Shown: one piece after another, positions 49,070 through 59,035 of the stretch
Numbering within the stretch: position 1 is the first letter of the stretch
Layout of the letters: the number at the start of each line of letters is the position of its first letter
Assembly (NCBI GenBank): GCA_001295865.1
Contig: LJHW01000026.1
Location: 92,600 to 156,599 of the forward strand
Reading direction: 5' to 3'
Length of the DNA stretch: 64,000 nucleotides
Origin: a beta proteobacterium AAP65
GTDB lineage: Bacteria; Pseudomonadota; Gammaproteobacteria; Burkholderiales; Burkholderiaceae_C
Made by a program: the position numbers and the translations under genes
Notes under the pieces: generated by a model
The model's input: only the letters and a program-made list of their open reading frames with translations
What the model was told of the DNA's origin: nothing
The model's database searches: none

Positions 49070-50536
49070 AGGAGGTGCTGCCGGGGGCAGCAGGGCCGCC
49101 ACCGGCAGCATCGCCGCCAGCTCCTGGTACATCGGTTTGGTGACCAGGCGCGCCACGCCGCTGGACAGCAGCGCGCAGGCCATCAGGCTCAGCACCATGG
49201 CCTGGCCCGAGACCATCTCCATCACGATGATGAAGGCCGTGATGGGCCCGCCCGTGGTGGCCGCCAGAAAACCCGCCATGCCCATGGCGATGAGCGGGAT
49301 GGCGGCTTCGCGGCTCATGCCCATGAACAGCGCCACGTCGTGCCCAATGCCGGCGCCTATGGCCAGCGAAGGCGCAAACACACCCGCCGGCACGCCCGAC
49401 CAGGCCGAGATCCAGGTGGCGCAGAACTTCAGCAGCGTGTACACGCCGGGCAGCTCGGCCTGGCCTTCCAGCAAAGCGCGTGTGGGCGCGTAACCGGCGC
49501 CGGCGGTGGCGCCCTGCGTGGCCAGGCCGATGACGGCCACCACGAAGCCGCAGCCGGCGGCAAAACGCAGCGGATGTTCACGCCGCCAGCGGCTGAAACG
49601 ATCGGGCAGCCCGCGCACCGAAACCACGATCAGCCGCGCAAACAGACCACCGGCCAGGCCCGCCACCAGCGCCACCACCAGGCCCGGCAGCAGCAGCGCC
49701 CAGTCCATCACCTGCACACGCAGCCGGCCGAAGTAGGTTTCATTGCCGAACACGGCCACGGCCACCAGGCCGGCCAGCACGATGGCCGCGATCACCAGCG
49801 AGCTGTGCGCGATGTGCCGACGCCGCGTGAGTTGCTCCAGCGCGAAGACGATGCCGCCCAGCGGCGTGTTGAAGGCCGCGGCGATGCCGGCGGCGGCGCC
49901 GGCCACCATGAGGTCGTGCGCGTCGATGCCCGATTGCGGCGACAGCCAGCGCTTGGCACTGACCATCACACCCGCACCCACCTGCACCGTGGGGCCCTCG
50001 CGGCCGATGGACAGGCCGGCCAGCATGCCGCCCGACACCAGCCCCACCTTGTGCAGCGCCACACGCAGAGAAACGCCCCAGGCGCGCTGCGCATCGGGCG
50101 GGTCGTCGTCGAGAGCACGCACCACCTGCGGGATGCCCGAGCCCAAGGCGCCCGGCACAAAACGCCGCGCCCACCACAGCACGGCCACGGTGAGCAGCGG
50201 TGTCCACAGCAGCGTCAGCCAGCGCCCGTGTTCGCCCCAGCCGTAGAGCAGGCCGAAACCGTGCGAGGCGGCCTCGGCCAGCAGCGTGAAGCCCACCACC
50301 AGCGCCCCGGTGGCCGCCGCGAAGGCGAGCACGATGGCGCGGTCGACCCAGGGGCGCGCGGCCAGCACTTCGCGCTGCAGATGGGCCCAGAACTCGGGCT
50401 CGATGTCGCGCGCGGCGCGCCAGCCGCCATCGGCCCAGGCCCGCAGCACCTGCCGCAGGGTGTGCAGCCAGGCGCGAAACGCGGGCCCCGAAAAACGGCG
50501 CGGGCGGGGGTTCGGGTCGGCAGCGGGGTCGGGCAT
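49058..50536 (-). CDS. ClC family chloride channel/transporter
   Basis: 492 residues. All ClC signature loops are present: [30 protein letters not shown] with the gating Glu, [17 protein letters not shown], and [21 protein letters not shown] (G-x-F-x-P). There are about 10-11 helices in two inverted halves and no CBS domain. The gating Glu suggests a Cl-/H+ antiporter as in E. coli ClcA, but the intracellular proton Glu cannot be placed with certainty. Stands alone, 51 bases after the end of the TetR gene. An N-terminal 50-residue charged region precedes the first helix. Confidence 0.93.
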   Translation of the reverse strand: MPDPAADPNPRPRRFSGPAFRAWLHTLRQVLRAWADGGWRAARDIEPEFWAHLQREVLAARPWVDRAIVLAFAAATGALVVGFTLLAEAASHGFGLLYGWGEHGRWLTLLWTPLLTVAVLWWARRFVPGALGSGIPQVVRALDDDPPDAQRAWGVSLRVALHKVGLVSGGMLAGLSIGREGPTVQVGAGVMVSAKRWLSPQSGIDAHDLMVAGAAAGIAAAFNTPLGGIVFALEQLTRRRHIAHSSLVIAAIVLAGLVAVAVFGNETYFGRLRVQVMDWALLLPGLVVALVAGLAGGLFARLIVVSVRGLPDRFSRWRREHPLRFAAGCGFVVAVIGLATQGATAGAGYAPTRALLEGQAELPGVYTLLKFCATWISAWSGVPAGVFAPSLAIGAGIGHDVALFMGMSREAAIPLIAMGMAGFLAATTGGPITAFIIVMEMVSGQAMVLSLMACALLSSGVARLVTKPMYQELAAMLPVAALLPPAAPPSKP

Positions 50537-50587
50537 GAAGGAGGGCAGGGCGTGCGGCGCAGCCCCACTTCTAACCCATGCGCGGGC

Positions 50588-51196
50588 TCAGGCCGCGCTG
50601 CCGTGCAGGAAAAGGCCCTCCACCGCCGCCGCCACGCTGGCGCGGGCCACACGGCCGCGGCGCTCGGCGTCGACCAGGCCCGTGAGCAGGGCGATCAGCG
50701 CCTCGGCCTGGGCCTGCGCGCTGATGTCGATGCGGAAGACCCCTTCGCGCTGACCGCGCAGGATGAAACGGTCGAGCGCGCCGAGGTACACATCGCAGCT
50801 GCCGCCGCAGCGTTCGCTCTGGATGCTTTCCGGCTGCCAGTGGTAGACGAGAAAGGCCGCCATCTCGCGCTGCTCGAGCTGGGCGTTGACGAAGCGTGAC
50901 AGCGCCTCGCGCGCCGGGCCTTCTTCCAGCCGCGCTTCTTCCAGCGCGCGCTGCATGCAGCCGGTGGCGTGCTGCGTGAGGCGGTCGATGAGCTCCTCGC
51001 GGGTGCGCGAGTGGCGGTAGAGCGTGGCCTTGCTGACGCCCACGGCCTGCGCCAGCTCCAGCAGGGTGGCGCGCGGGTTGTCCACCAGCGCCAGGGCCAG
51101 CGCGGCAAGCAGGTGTTCGTCTTCGTTGCGCTCGGTGGCCGGGCCAGCGTCGGGGTCGGTGTCGGGGTGGGTCGGAATGGGGGGGTCCAGGCTCAT
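50588..51196 (-). CDS. TetR/AcrR family repressor of the adjacent RND pump
   Basis: 202 residues from ATG 51196. HTH: LLAALALALVDNPRATLLELAQAVGVSKATLYRHSRTREELIDRL (about 28-72). The ligand-binding half carries VYHWQPESIQSERCGGSCDVYL, with several Cys. Divergent from the adaptor gene starting at 51394; a perfect 22-base inverted repeat lies between them. It therefore is the likely repressor of the MFP-RND-OMF operon and of itself. The AraC-like or multi-drug ligand cannot be guessed. A frame extension to 51265 is rejected, since it enters the promoter region. Confidence 0.88.
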   Translation of the reverse strand: MSLDPPIPTHPDTDPDAGPATERNEDEHLLAALALALVDNPRATLLELAQAVGVSKATLYRHSRTREELIDRLTQHATGCMQRALEEARLEEGPAREALSRFVNAQLEQREMAAFLVYHWQPESIQSERCGGSCDVYLGALDRFILRGQREGVFRIDISAQAQAEALIALLTGLVDAERRGRVARASVAAAVEGLFLHGSAA

Positions 51197-51272
51197 GAGA
51201 GGCAGAGGGGCGGATGTGCGCAGGCTTCCCTGGATTTTGCAAGCAGGCTGCATTTTCACCCACACAAGCTCA

Positions 51273-51294
51273 TGTGAATCAAAAAAGATTCACA
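51273..51294. promoter_or_regulatory. perfect inverted repeat, TetR operator candidate
   Basis: TGTGAATC-AAAAAA-GATTCACA: two 8-base arms separated by six A, placed in the 197-base gap between tetR and the divergent MFP gene. It is the only strong palindrome there and sits in an AT-rich island. The size and symmetry suit a TetR dimer. A second short palindrome (CTAGAATCTAG type, 51302-51312) follows. Confidence 0.7.
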
Positions 51295-51393
51295 AGAGTC
51301 TCTAGAATCTAGGGTTTTCACGCAAACTACGGTCTGCCTGCCACCCCCGGGCCCCGCCCGAACCCACCGGCCGACGGCCCCCATGGAGCCCCC

Positions 51394-52599
51394 ATGCCCA
51401 CCCACACCCCCGACACCCTGCCCCTGTACCGCGTGCTTGCCCTGGTTCTGTTGAGCCTGGGCAGCGCTGCCCTCCTGTCCGCCTGCGGCGGCCCGGCCGA
51501 TGCCCAGGGCGGCCCGCCACCGGCCATGCCCGTGAGCGTGGCTCCGGCGGTGCAGCGCAGCGTCACCGACCTGGAAACCTTCAGCGGCCGCATCGAAGCG
51601 GCCGAGTTCGTCGAGCTGCGCCCGCGTGTGGCCGGCACGGTGGACAAGGTGCACTTCGCCGATGGCGCCAGCGTCGCCCGCGGCCAGCTGCTCTTCACCA
51701 TCGACCCGCGGCCTTTCGAAGCCGAGGTGGCGCGTGCCACGGCCCAGCTGGCCGCCGCCCGCGCCCGCAGTGAACTGGCAGGCGCCGAACTCGCGCGTGC
51801 CGAGAAGCTGCTGCAGAGCCAGGCCATCTCCAGACAAGAAGCCGACCAGCTGGCCGCCGGCGCCCGCACCAGCAGCGCCGACATCGAAGCCGCCGAAGCC
51901 GCGCTGAAAGTGGCGCGCCTGAACCTCGCGCACACCGCCGTGCGGGCCCCCATCGCAGGGCGCCTGTCGCGCGCCGCGGTGACGGCCGGCAACCTGGTGA
52001 ACGAGCAGGTGGTGCTCACCACGCTTGCTGCCAGCAGCCGCGTGCACGCCTACTTCGATGGCAGCGAGCAGACCTACCTGCGTGTGCGTGCGGCTGGCGG
52101 CCAGCCGGTGGTGCGCCTGGGTTTGTCCAACGAAAGCGGCTACCCGCACCAGGGCAAGCTCGATTTCATCGACAACCGCCTGAACCCGCAGACCGGCGCC
52201 ATCCGCCTGCGCGCCAGCTTCGACAACCGCGACGGCCGCTTCGTGCCGGGCCTCTCGGCCCGCATCAGCATGGGCACGAGTGCCGCCTACACCGCCACGC
52301 TGGTGCCCGAGCGCGCCGTGGGCACCGACCAGGACCGCAAGGTGGTGGTGGTGGTCGGCGCCGACGGCCAGCCGCAGTTCCGCGCCGTGCGCCTGGGCGC
52401 GCTGCAGGGCGGCATGCGCGTGGTGCTGGGCGATGGCGTCAAGCCGGGCGAGAACGTCGTCGTTGAAGGCCTGCAGCGCATCATGCCCGGCATGCCGGTG
52501 GCACCGCAGGTGCTGAAGGTGGATGCGAGCGGCATGCCCATCTTCCCGGCCGCTGGCGCCCCCGGTGCGCCTGCCGCCTCGGCCGCCGCCGGCAACTGA
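51394..52599 (+). CDS. RND efflux periplasmic adaptor lipoprotein (MexE-like)
   Basis: 401 residues. Lipoprotein signal with lipobox LSACGG (Cys about residue 31). Adaptor architecture follows: VELRPRVAGTVDKVHFADGASVARGQLLFTID (lipoyl half), coiled coil 105-170 (ELARAEKLLQSQAISRQEADQLAAGA), VRAPIAGRLSRAAVTAGNLV (second half), beta-barrel (DFIDNRLNPQTGAIRLRASFDNRDGRFVPGLSARI) and membrane-proximal C terminus ending VLKVDASGM. First gene of the TetR-regulated pump operon; the RND permease gene is 14 bases downstream. Confidence 0.92.
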   Translation: MPTHTPDTLPLYRVLALVLLSLGSAALLSACGGPADAQGGPPPAMPVSVAPAVQRSVTDLETFSGRIEAAEFVELRPRVAGTVDKVHFADGASVARGQLLFTIDPRPFEAEVARATAQLAAARARSELAGAELARAEKLLQSQAISRQEADQLAAGARTSSADIEAAEAALKVARLNLAHTAVRAPIAGRLSRAAVTAGNLVNEQVVLTTLAASSRVHAYFDGSEQTYLRVRAAGGQPVVRLGLSNESGYPHQGKLDFIDNRLNPQTGAIRLRASFDNRDGRFVPGLSARISMGTSAAYTATLVPERAVGTDQDRKVVVVVGADGQPQFRAVRLGALQGGMRVVLGDGVKPGENVVVEGLQRIMPGMPVAPQVLKVDASGMPIFPAAGAPGAPAASAAAGN

Positions 52600-52613
52600 A
52601 GCGGAGCGGTTCC

Positions 52614-55600
52614 ATGGACATCTCACGCTTCTTCATCGACCGGCCGCGCTTCGCGGCCGTGCTCTCCATCTTCATCTTCCTCGTCGGCGCGCTGGCCATC
52701 TTCCAGCTGCCGCTGTCGGAGTACCCCGAGGTCTCGCCGCCGCAGATCGTGGTGCGCGCGCAGTTCCCGGGCGCCAACCCGCGGGTCATCAGCGAAACCG
52801 TGGCCACGCCGCTGGAAGAGCAGATCAGCGGCATCGAGAACCTGCTGTACTTCGATTCGCAGGCCACGGCAGACGGCGGCATGACGCTGACCGTCACCTT
52901 CAAGATCGGCACCAGCCCCGAGGCCGCCGAAACCGCGGTGCAGAACCGCATCAACCGCGCGCTGCCGCGGCTGCCGGAGATCGTGCGCCAGATCGGTGTG
53001 ACCACCGAAAAGAGCAGCCCGAACCTGACCATGGTGGTGCACCTGGTCAGCCCCGACAACAGCCGTGACGCGCTCTACCTGCGCAACTACGGCCAGCTCA
53101 ACGTGCGCGACGACCTGCTGCGCATTCCCGGCATGGGCTCGGTGCAGATGTTCGGCGCCGGCGACTACGCCATGCGCATCTGGCTCGACCCCGGCAAGCT
53201 GGCCGCACGCAAGCTCACCACCGCCGAGGTGGTGGGCGCCATCCGCGAACAGAACGCGCAGGTGGCCGCCGGCACCGTGGGTGCCCCGCCGGCGCCGGCG
53301 GGCACCGAGTTCCAGCTCGCCGTCAACACGCAGGGCCGGCTGACGACGGAAGAAGAGTTCGCCGACATCATCGTGCGCGCCGACTCGGCCACCGGCGGTT
53401 TGGTCCGCATCCGCGACATCGGCCGTGTCGAGCTCTCGGCCGGCAGCTACGCGCTGCGCAGCCTGCTCAACAACAAGGAAGCGGCGGCCATCGCCGTCTT
53501 CCAGGCCCCGGGCTCGAACGCGCTGGCGCTCTCGGGCAATGTGCGCGAGACCATGGACAGGCTCAGCAAGGGCTTCCCGCCCGGCGTGAGCTACGACATC
53601 GTCTACGACCCCACACGTTTTGTGCAGACCTCCATCGAGAAGGTGGTGGTCACGCTGCTGGAAGCCATCGCGCTGGTGGTGATCGTCGTCATCGTCTTCC
53701 TGCAGACCTGGCGCGCTTCCATCATCCCGCTGCTGGCGGTGCCGGTGTCGGTGGTGGGCACCTTTGCCTTCCTGCTGATGCTGGGTTATTCGATCAACAC
53801 GCTCACGCTCTTCGGCCTGGTGCTGGCCATCGGCATCGTGGTCGACGACGCCATCGTCGTGGTGGAAAACGTCGAGCGCAACATCGAAGCCGGCCTGCAC
53901 CCGCGCGAGGCCACCATCAAGGCCATGCGCGAGGTCTCCGGGCCCATCATCGCCATCGCTCTGGTGCTGTGCGCGGTGTTCGTGCCACTGGCCTTCGTGC
54001 CCGGGCTCACCGGCCAGTTCTACAAGCAGTTCGCGGTGACCATCGCCATCAGCACCGTGATCTCGGCCTTCAACTCGCTGACGCTCAGCCCCGCGCTCTC
54101 GGCGCTGCTGCTGCGCCCGCACGACGCGCCGAAAGACCGCCTCACCCGCGGCATCGACGCGGTCTTCGGCCGCTTCTTCGGCTGGTTCAACCGCGTTTTC
54201 GGCCGCGCCAGCACGCGCTACGGCCAGCAGGTGGGTGGCCTCGTGCGGCGCAAGTCCGTTGCGCTGGTGGTCTATGCGCTGCTGCTGGGCGCAACGGCGC
54301 TGCTGTTCGCGCGGCTGCCCGGCGGTTTTGTGCCGGCGCCTGACAAGCAGTACCTGATCGGCATTGCGCAGCTGCCGGCCGGCGCCTCGATCGACCGCAC
54401 GGAAGCCGTGATCCGCGAGATGAGCGAGATCGCACTGAAGGTGCCGGGCATCGTTGATTCGGTGGCCTTCCCGGGCCTCTCGATCGCCGGTTTCTCGGCA
54501 GCACCCAACGAGGGCATCGTGTTCTTCGGCCTCGCGCCCTTCGAGGAACGCACCTCGCCGGGCCTGAGCAAAAACGCCATCCTCGGCCAGGTCAACGGCG
54601 CCATCCAGGCCATCCAGGGCGCGCGCATGTTCGTCGTGCCGCCGCCCGCGGTGGACGGCCTGGGCAACGCCGGTGGCTTCAAGATCCAGGTGCAAGACCG
54701 CGGCGGCCTCGGTGAACAGGCGCTGTACGGCGCGGTGTGGGGCACGCTGGGCCAGGTCTATGGCAACCCGAAGTCGAGCGTCGGCACGCCTTACTCGGGC
54801 TACGACATCAACGTGCCGCAGCTCTTTGCCGACGTCGACCGCACCAAGGCCAAGCAGATGGGCATTGCGCTGGGCGACATCTACGACACCATGCAGGTGA
54901 ACCTGGGTTCGCTCTACGTCAACGACTTCAGCCGCTTCGGCAAGACCTACCAGGTGGTGGTGCAGGCCGACGCGCCCTTCCGCGGTGACGCTTCGGCCAT
55001 CACCACGCTGCAGACGCGCAACGCCGCCGGCGAGATGGTGCCGCTGGGTTCGCTGATGACGGTGGAGCCGACCTTCGGCCCCACGCGTGTGACGCGCTAC
55101 AACGGCTTTCCGTCGGCCGACATCAACGGCGCGCCCAACCCGGGCTTCTCGTCGAGCCAGGCCGAAGCCGAGATCGAAGCGCTGCTGCAGCGCACGCTGC
55201 CGCGCGGCATGAGCTACGAGTGGACCGAACTCGCCTACCAAGACCGCCTGACGCGCGACATCACGGTGCCCGGCACCACGGTGAAGCTGCCGGTGCTGGC
55301 CGCGGTGCTGGCCATCTCGGTGCTGCTGGTCATCCTGGTGCTGGCCGCGCAGTACGAGAGCTGGAGCCTGCCGCTGGTGATCGTGCTCATCGTGCCCATG
55401 GGCATCTTGTCGGCGCTGTTCGGCGTGTGGGTCTCCAGCTTCCCGCCCTTCATGCAACCGGGCGACCTGAACATCTTCACGCAGATTGCGCTGGTGGTGC
55501 TGGTGGGCCTGGCCTGCAAGAACGCCATCCTGATCGTGGAGTTCGCGAAGGAGCTGGAAGACCACGGCGAGGCGCTGTTCGACGCCATCGTGCACGCCTG

Positions 55601-55862
55601 CCGCATGCGGCTGCGCCCCATCCTGATGACCTCCATCGCCTTCTGCGCGGGCGTGGTGCCGCTGATCATCGGCAGCGGTGCGGGCAGCGAGATGCGCCAG
55701 GCCATGGGCATCGCAGTCTTCTCCGGCATGCTGGGCGTCACCGCCTTCGGCATCTTCCTCACCCCGGTGTTCTACGTGCTGCTGCGTTCGCGCGGCGCCA
55801 AGAAGCGTGCCGCCGCTGCGGCCTCGAACACCGCCCTCACCGAAGGAGGCTCGCATGGTTGA
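52614..55862 (+). CDS. RND efflux permease (MexF/AcrB type, HAE1)
   Basis: 1082 residues. Starts MDISRFFIDRPRFAAVLSIFIFLVGALAIFQLPLSEYPEVSPP, as in MexF and its relatives. The proton relay of helix 4 (IGIVVDDAIVVVENVERNIE, two Asp) and the helix 10 region VGLACKNAILIVEFAKE (Lys) are intact; the periplasmic GATE loops and long docking domain are complete. It takes drugs from the periplasm or membrane, with the adaptor before it and the outer-membrane lipoprotein after it (overlap of eight bases). Quinolone/chloramphenicol-type substrates are usual for MexF-like pumps, but no specificity can be deduced here. Confidence 0.95.
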   Translation: MDISRFFIDRPRFAAVLSIFIFLVGALAIFQLPLSEYPEVSPPQIVVRAQFPGANPRVISETVATPLEEQISGIENLLYFDSQATADGGMTLTVTFKIGTSPEAAETAVQNRINRALPRLPEIVRQIGVTTEKSSPNLTMVVHLVSPDNSRDALYLRNYGQLNVRDDLLRIPGMGSVQMFGAGDYAMRIWLDPGKLAARKLTTAEVVGAIREQNAQVAAGTVGAPPAPAGTEFQLAVNTQGRLTTEEEFADIIVRADSATGGLVRIRDIGRVELSAGSYALRSLLNNKEAAAIAVFQAPGSNALALSGNVRETMDRLSKGFPPGVSYDIVYDPTRFVQTSIEKVVVTLLEAIALVVIVVIVFLQTWRASIIPLLAVPVSVVGTFAFLLMLGYSINTLTLFGLVLAIGIVVDDAIVVVENVERNIEAGLHPREATIKAMREVSGPIIAIALVLCAVFVPLAFVPGLTGQFYKQFAVTIAISTVISAFNSLTLSPALSALLLRPHDAPKDRLTRGIDAVFGRFFGWFNRVFGRASTRYGQQVGGLVRRKSVALVVYALLLGATALLFARLPGGFVPAPDKQYLIGIAQLPAGASIDRTEAVIREMSEIALKVPGIVDSVAFPGLSIAGFSAAPNEGIVFFGLAPFEERTSPGLSKNAILGQVNGAIQAIQGARMFVVPPPAVDGLGNAGGFKIQVQDRGGLGEQALYGAVWGTLGQVYGNPKSSVGTPYSGYDINVPQLFADVDRTKAKQMGIALGDIYDTMQVNLGSLYVNDFSRFGKTYQVVVQADAPFRGDASAITTLQTRNAAGEMVPLGSLMTVEPTFGPTRVTRYNGFPSADINGAPNPGFSSSQAEAEIEALLQRTLPRGMSYEWTELAYQDRLTRDITVPGTTVKLPVLAAVLAISVLLVILVLAAQYESWSLPLVIVLIVPMGILSALFGVWVSSFPPFMQPGDLNIFTQIALVVLVGLACKNAILIVEFAKELEDHGEALFDAIVHACRMRLRPILMTSIAFCAGVVPLIIGSGAGSEMRQAMGIAVFSGMLGVTAFGIFLTPVFYVLLRSRGAKKRAAAAASNTALTEGGSHG

Positions 55863-57333
55863 GTCGCCCATCCTGTTCCGTCTGTCTGCGCTGGGTGCAG
55901 CGCTGGTCCTGGCCGGCTGCGCCGCCGTCGGCCCCGACCACCAGCGCCCCAAGCCGGCGCTGGACGCCAGCTTCATCCAGCCCGGCAGCAGCTCCACCAA
56001 CAGCAGCGCGGTGTCGGCCGACATCGCCACCTTCTGGCGTGGCTTCAACGATGCGCAACTCACCGCGCTGGTGGAGCGTGCCCTGGCCGCCAATGGCGAT
56101 GTGCGCATCGCCCAGGCGCGGCTGCAGGAAGCACGCGCCGGCCTGGGCGAGGCCGAAGCGGCCGGCCGGCCCGGCGCCGGCTTCAGCGGCAGCGCCGAAC
56201 GGGCCGTGCAGCCGCTCACGCAGCGGCCGGGCACCAGCCGCGACGAACGCACCGGCAACACCTTCGACGCCAGCTTCATCGCCAACTGGGAGATCGATCT
56301 CTTCGGCGGCATCCGCCGCGGCCGCGAAGGTGCCGCTGCGCGTGTGAGCGCCAGCGAAGCCGGCATTGCCGCCGCCCACACCGCGGTGGCGGCCGAGGTG
56401 GCGCGCAACTATCTCGAACTGCGGGGGCTGCAGCAGCGCCGGCTCGTCACCGAGCAGGCGCTGGAGAAACAGCGTGAGGCGTTGCGCATCACCCAGGCCC
56501 GCGCCGATGCCGGCCGCGCTACGGAACTGGACCTGGCCCGCGCCCGCGGCCTGGTGGCCAGCACCGAGGCCGCGCTGCCCGCGCTGGACAGCGCTACCGA
56601 GCGCACGCTGCTGCGCCTGGCCACGCTGAGCGCACAAGCCCCGCGTGCGCTGATGGCCACGCTGGCCGCGCCAGCGCCGCTGCCCAGCCTGCCCGTCACC
56701 GACCTGGCCGCACTGCCCGTGGGCACGCCGCAGGCCTGGCTGCAGCGCCGGCCCGATCTGATGGTGGCCGAGCGTGAGCTGGCCGCAGCCACGGCCGACA
56801 TTGGCGTGGCGCGCGCCGCGCTCTACCCGCGCCTGTCGCTCTCGGGCCTGCTGGGCTTCAACGCCGCGCGTGGCGGCAGCCTGCTGGAGGCCGCCGCCGG
56901 CCGCTGGGCCCTGGGCGCCGGCCTCACCTGGACGCCGCTGGACGGCGGCGCGCTGCGCGCCCGCGTGCAGGGCAGCGAAGCGCGTGCGCAGCAGAGCCTG
57001 GCGCGCTTCGAGCAGACGCTGGCGCTGGCGCTGGAAGAAACCGAAGGCGCCTTCAGCAGCTACACGCGCGAAACCCAGCGCGCCGCCAAGCTGGACGAAG
57101 CCGCACGCCAGGCCGAAGCCGCCGCGCAATTGGCGCGTGTGCGTTTTGAAGCCGGGGTCACCGACTTCCTGGCCGTGCTGGACGCCGAGCGTGAAGCCTT
57201 GCAGCAGCGCGACGCACTGGTGCAGGCCCAGGTGGGCACGGCCGGCGCGCTGGTGGCGGTGTACCGCAGCCTGGGCGGCGGCTGGGCAGCGCCGGCGGCC
57301 GAGGCATCGGCCGTGAGGTCTTCCGCACGCTGA
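55855..57333 (+). CDS. outer-membrane efflux lipoprotein, NodT/OprM family
   Basis: 492 residues. Lipobox LAGCAAVGP (Cys about 22) identifies the lipid-anchored OprM/NodT type. Two internal repeats of the OEP domain can be seen (about 60-265 and 270-470): IAQARLQEARAGLGEAEAAGRP, ATELDLARARGLVASTEA, then TPQAWLQRRPDLMVAERELAAATADIGVARAALYPRLSLSGLLGF (the usual mid-hinge), and FEAGVTDFLAVLDAEREALQQRDAL. It forms the trimer channel for the pump encoded immediately upstream; AAGGAGG lies eight bases before the ATG. Confidence 0.93.
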   Translation: MVESPILFRLSALGAALVLAGCAAVGPDHQRPKPALDASFIQPGSSSTNSSAVSADIATFWRGFNDAQLTALVERALAANGDVRIAQARLQEARAGLGEAEAAGRPGAGFSGSAERAVQPLTQRPGTSRDERTGNTFDASFIANWEIDLFGGIRRGREGAAARVSASEAGIAAAHTAVAAEVARNYLELRGLQQRRLVTEQALEKQREALRITQARADAGRATELDLARARGLVASTEAALPALDSATERTLLRLATLSAQAPRALMATLAAPAPLPSLPVTDLAALPVGTPQAWLQRRPDLMVAERELAAATADIGVARAALYPRLSLSGLLGFNAARGGSLLEAAAGRWALGAGLTWTPLDGGALRARVQGSEARAQQSLARFEQTLALALEETEGAFSSYTRETQRAAKLDEAARQAEAAAQLARVRFEAGVTDFLAVLDAEREALQQRDALVQAQVGTAGALVAVYRSLGGGWAAPAAEASAVRSSAR

Positions 57334-57742
57334 AGCCTGGCTGGGCCGCAGGGCGCCAGACTGGTTGCGACTGGAGCGCAATAGCTGTTGCGACTGACCT
57401 CGCCAGGCATGCCGGGCGGGGTCGGAGAGCGCGGCGGCAATCAGGTCGGGTGTGATCCCAGCGATTCACCTCGGCCCGCCAGCTTGTGAAGCTGCGGCAC
57501 GCGCTACGACAGCTTCGCGGCAAGCGAACGGCGTTGTCCTACGCGTGCTATCGACCCAGAACTGCCGTCTACGACCCTGATTTCGATGCTCCGAAGCGGT
57601 CGGTCGTTGCCTACATCAAGACCCGCAGCGACTCAGAGCGGTCGCACTGCACAAGGTTCAATCGACAGCTTCCTCACTTGAGGATCTCGATCAGCAGACC
57701 TGCGGTCAAGTCCTCGTGCGCCCACCATCAGTACTCAGCGCT
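57334..57742. other. 409-base gap without a convincing gene; decayed remnant
   Basis: GC content and codon pattern fall noticeably against the flanks. Short direct repeats TTGCGACTG occur at 57365-57373 and 57388-57396. On the minus strand, bases 57669-57710 read EDLTAGLLIEILK then stop, which looks like the C-terminal end of a LysR effector domain, but the frame is broken just upstream, so this may be a decayed fragment. An open frame on the plus strand (from 57486) has no family sequence and runs into the kinase gene; I do not call it. No tRNA or terminator was found. Confidence 0.4.
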
Positions 57743-59035
57743 TCAGCTCATCGGCCACTCAACCCGCACGATGGCCCGTGCATCCTCTGCCGAGCGGCTG
57801 AAAACGACGCAGCCCCCCAGTCGCGAAGCCACGCGCTGCACGATCGCCAACCCTAGGCCCAGGCCCGGATGGCCGCGACTGGTATCGCCCCGCGCGAAGG
57901 CTTGCAGCATCGCTTGCTGGTCCTCGACCGCGATGCCAGCGCCGCAGTCCTCGACCTCGATGCGCAAGCGGTGATCCACGGCGGCCACGGCTAGTCGCAC
58001 GGGCGGCCGGCCGTGGGTAAAGGCGTTGTCGAGCAGGTTGCCGATGACACGTTCGATCAGCACCTCGTTGACATGGCGCACCGGAAGCGACGCGGGTGCT
58101 TCGACCGTCAGCTCGCTCGTGGTGCACTGACGATGGGCCGCCACGCTGCGTGCCACCATCGCCACATCAACCGTCTCGTTCAAGGGAAGTTCGCCGCTGC
58201 GAACATGGTCGAGAAAGCTGCCAACAAGCCGATCGGCTGTCTGCGCGTTGCGCAAGATGGTCTCGCGCCTTGGCGCGATGTCCTTGCCATCGGGCAACAG
58301 CTCGGCAGCCATGTGTATGCGGGCGAGTGGGCTGCGAAGGTCGTGCGACACACCCGCGAGCAGTAACGCGCGCTCGCCCTCCTGTTGCTCGAGCGACTGA
58401 CGCAGCGCCCGCCATGCTTCGTCGATCGCCTGGACCTCGGCACTGGCGTGAGGCAGCGGCCCGCCCGACGCGTCGTCAGCGGCAATGCGGGCGCGCAGTG
58501 CCTCCAGGGGACGCGCGAGCCAACGGGCGACAAGGGCGCTGGCCGCCACCGCGATGCCCGAGAGCAGCAGGAGTGCCAGCACGAGCCGCTCGCGGAAGTG
58601 AGGATCGATGGCCCCGCTTTCGAAGCCGGCCCAGCGTGTGGCACCGTCGGTGCTGGTCAACGCCAGCCACAGCACCGGGATGGACTGGCCGCTCACGGTT
58701 TCGGGCGCCAACACCACGTCGCCCACCGGCACACCTTCATCGGCGAAGGCCTCGCGCACCATCGCCACCCGCGGCGTGAGCGACGCCAGTTCGAAGGCCC
58801 GGCCAGGCCGCCCTGGCGAGGTGTAGATCCTGCCCGGTGCGCTGGCGCCGACGACGTCAAGCGGTGCGCCTTCGATCACCTGCTGCAGAGCCGGCTTCCA
58901 TCGTGCCGCGACGAGTTGCGCGACGGTGCGGTTGCGTTCGAGATCGAACAGCAGCACCAGGGTCGCGGTGAGCAAGACCGTCAGCATGACCTGCGCCAAC
59001 AGCAGGCGCACGAAGAGGCTGCCCGCTCGACTCAT
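57743..59035 (-). CDS. sensor histidine kinase (EnvZ/CpxA-like)
   Basis: 430 residues. Two membrane helices (about 8-32 and 150-172) bracket a periplasmic sensor of ~115 residues. HAMP follows (ALVARWLARPLEALRARIA), then HisKA with LLLAGVSHDLRSPLARIHM (phospho-His) and HATPase with IGNLLDNAFTHG, DCGAGI and HPGLGLGLAIVQRV. It pairs with the response regulator encoded upstream (four-base overlap) and probably controls the divergent tripartite efflux operon. Lower GC than neighbours and less biased codon use hint at later acquisition together with the regulator. Confidence 0.92.
   Translation of the reverse strand: MSRAGSLFVRLLLAQVMLTVLLTATLVLLFDLERNRTVAQLVAARWKPALQQVIEGAPLDVVGASAPGRIYTSPGRPGRAFELASLTPRVAMVREAFADEGVPVGDVVLAPETVSGQSIPVLWLALTSTDGATRWAGFESGAIDPHFRERLVLALLLLSGIAVAASALVARWLARPLEALRARIAADDASGGPLPHASAEVQAIDEAWRALRQSLEQQEGERALLLAGVSHDLRSPLARIHMAAELLPDGKDIAPRRETILRNAQTADRLVGSFLDHVRSGELPLNETVDVAMVARSVAAHRQCTTSELTVEAPASLPVRHVNEVLIERVIGNLLDNAFTHGRPPVRLAVAAVDHRLRIEVEDCGAGIAVEDQQAMLQAFARGDTSRGHPGLGLGLAIVQRVASRLGGCVVFSRSAEDARAIVRVEWPMS

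Noticed and set aside
52623..56408. Very long open frame on the minus strand, about 1261 codons
   Set aside because: Antisense to the MexF-type permease and NodT gene; composition is His/Gly/Arg-rich without domains.
57486..57974. 162-codon frame on the plus strand
   Set aside because: Its second half is antisense to the histidine kinase and its first half has no recognisable motif or ribosome binding site.
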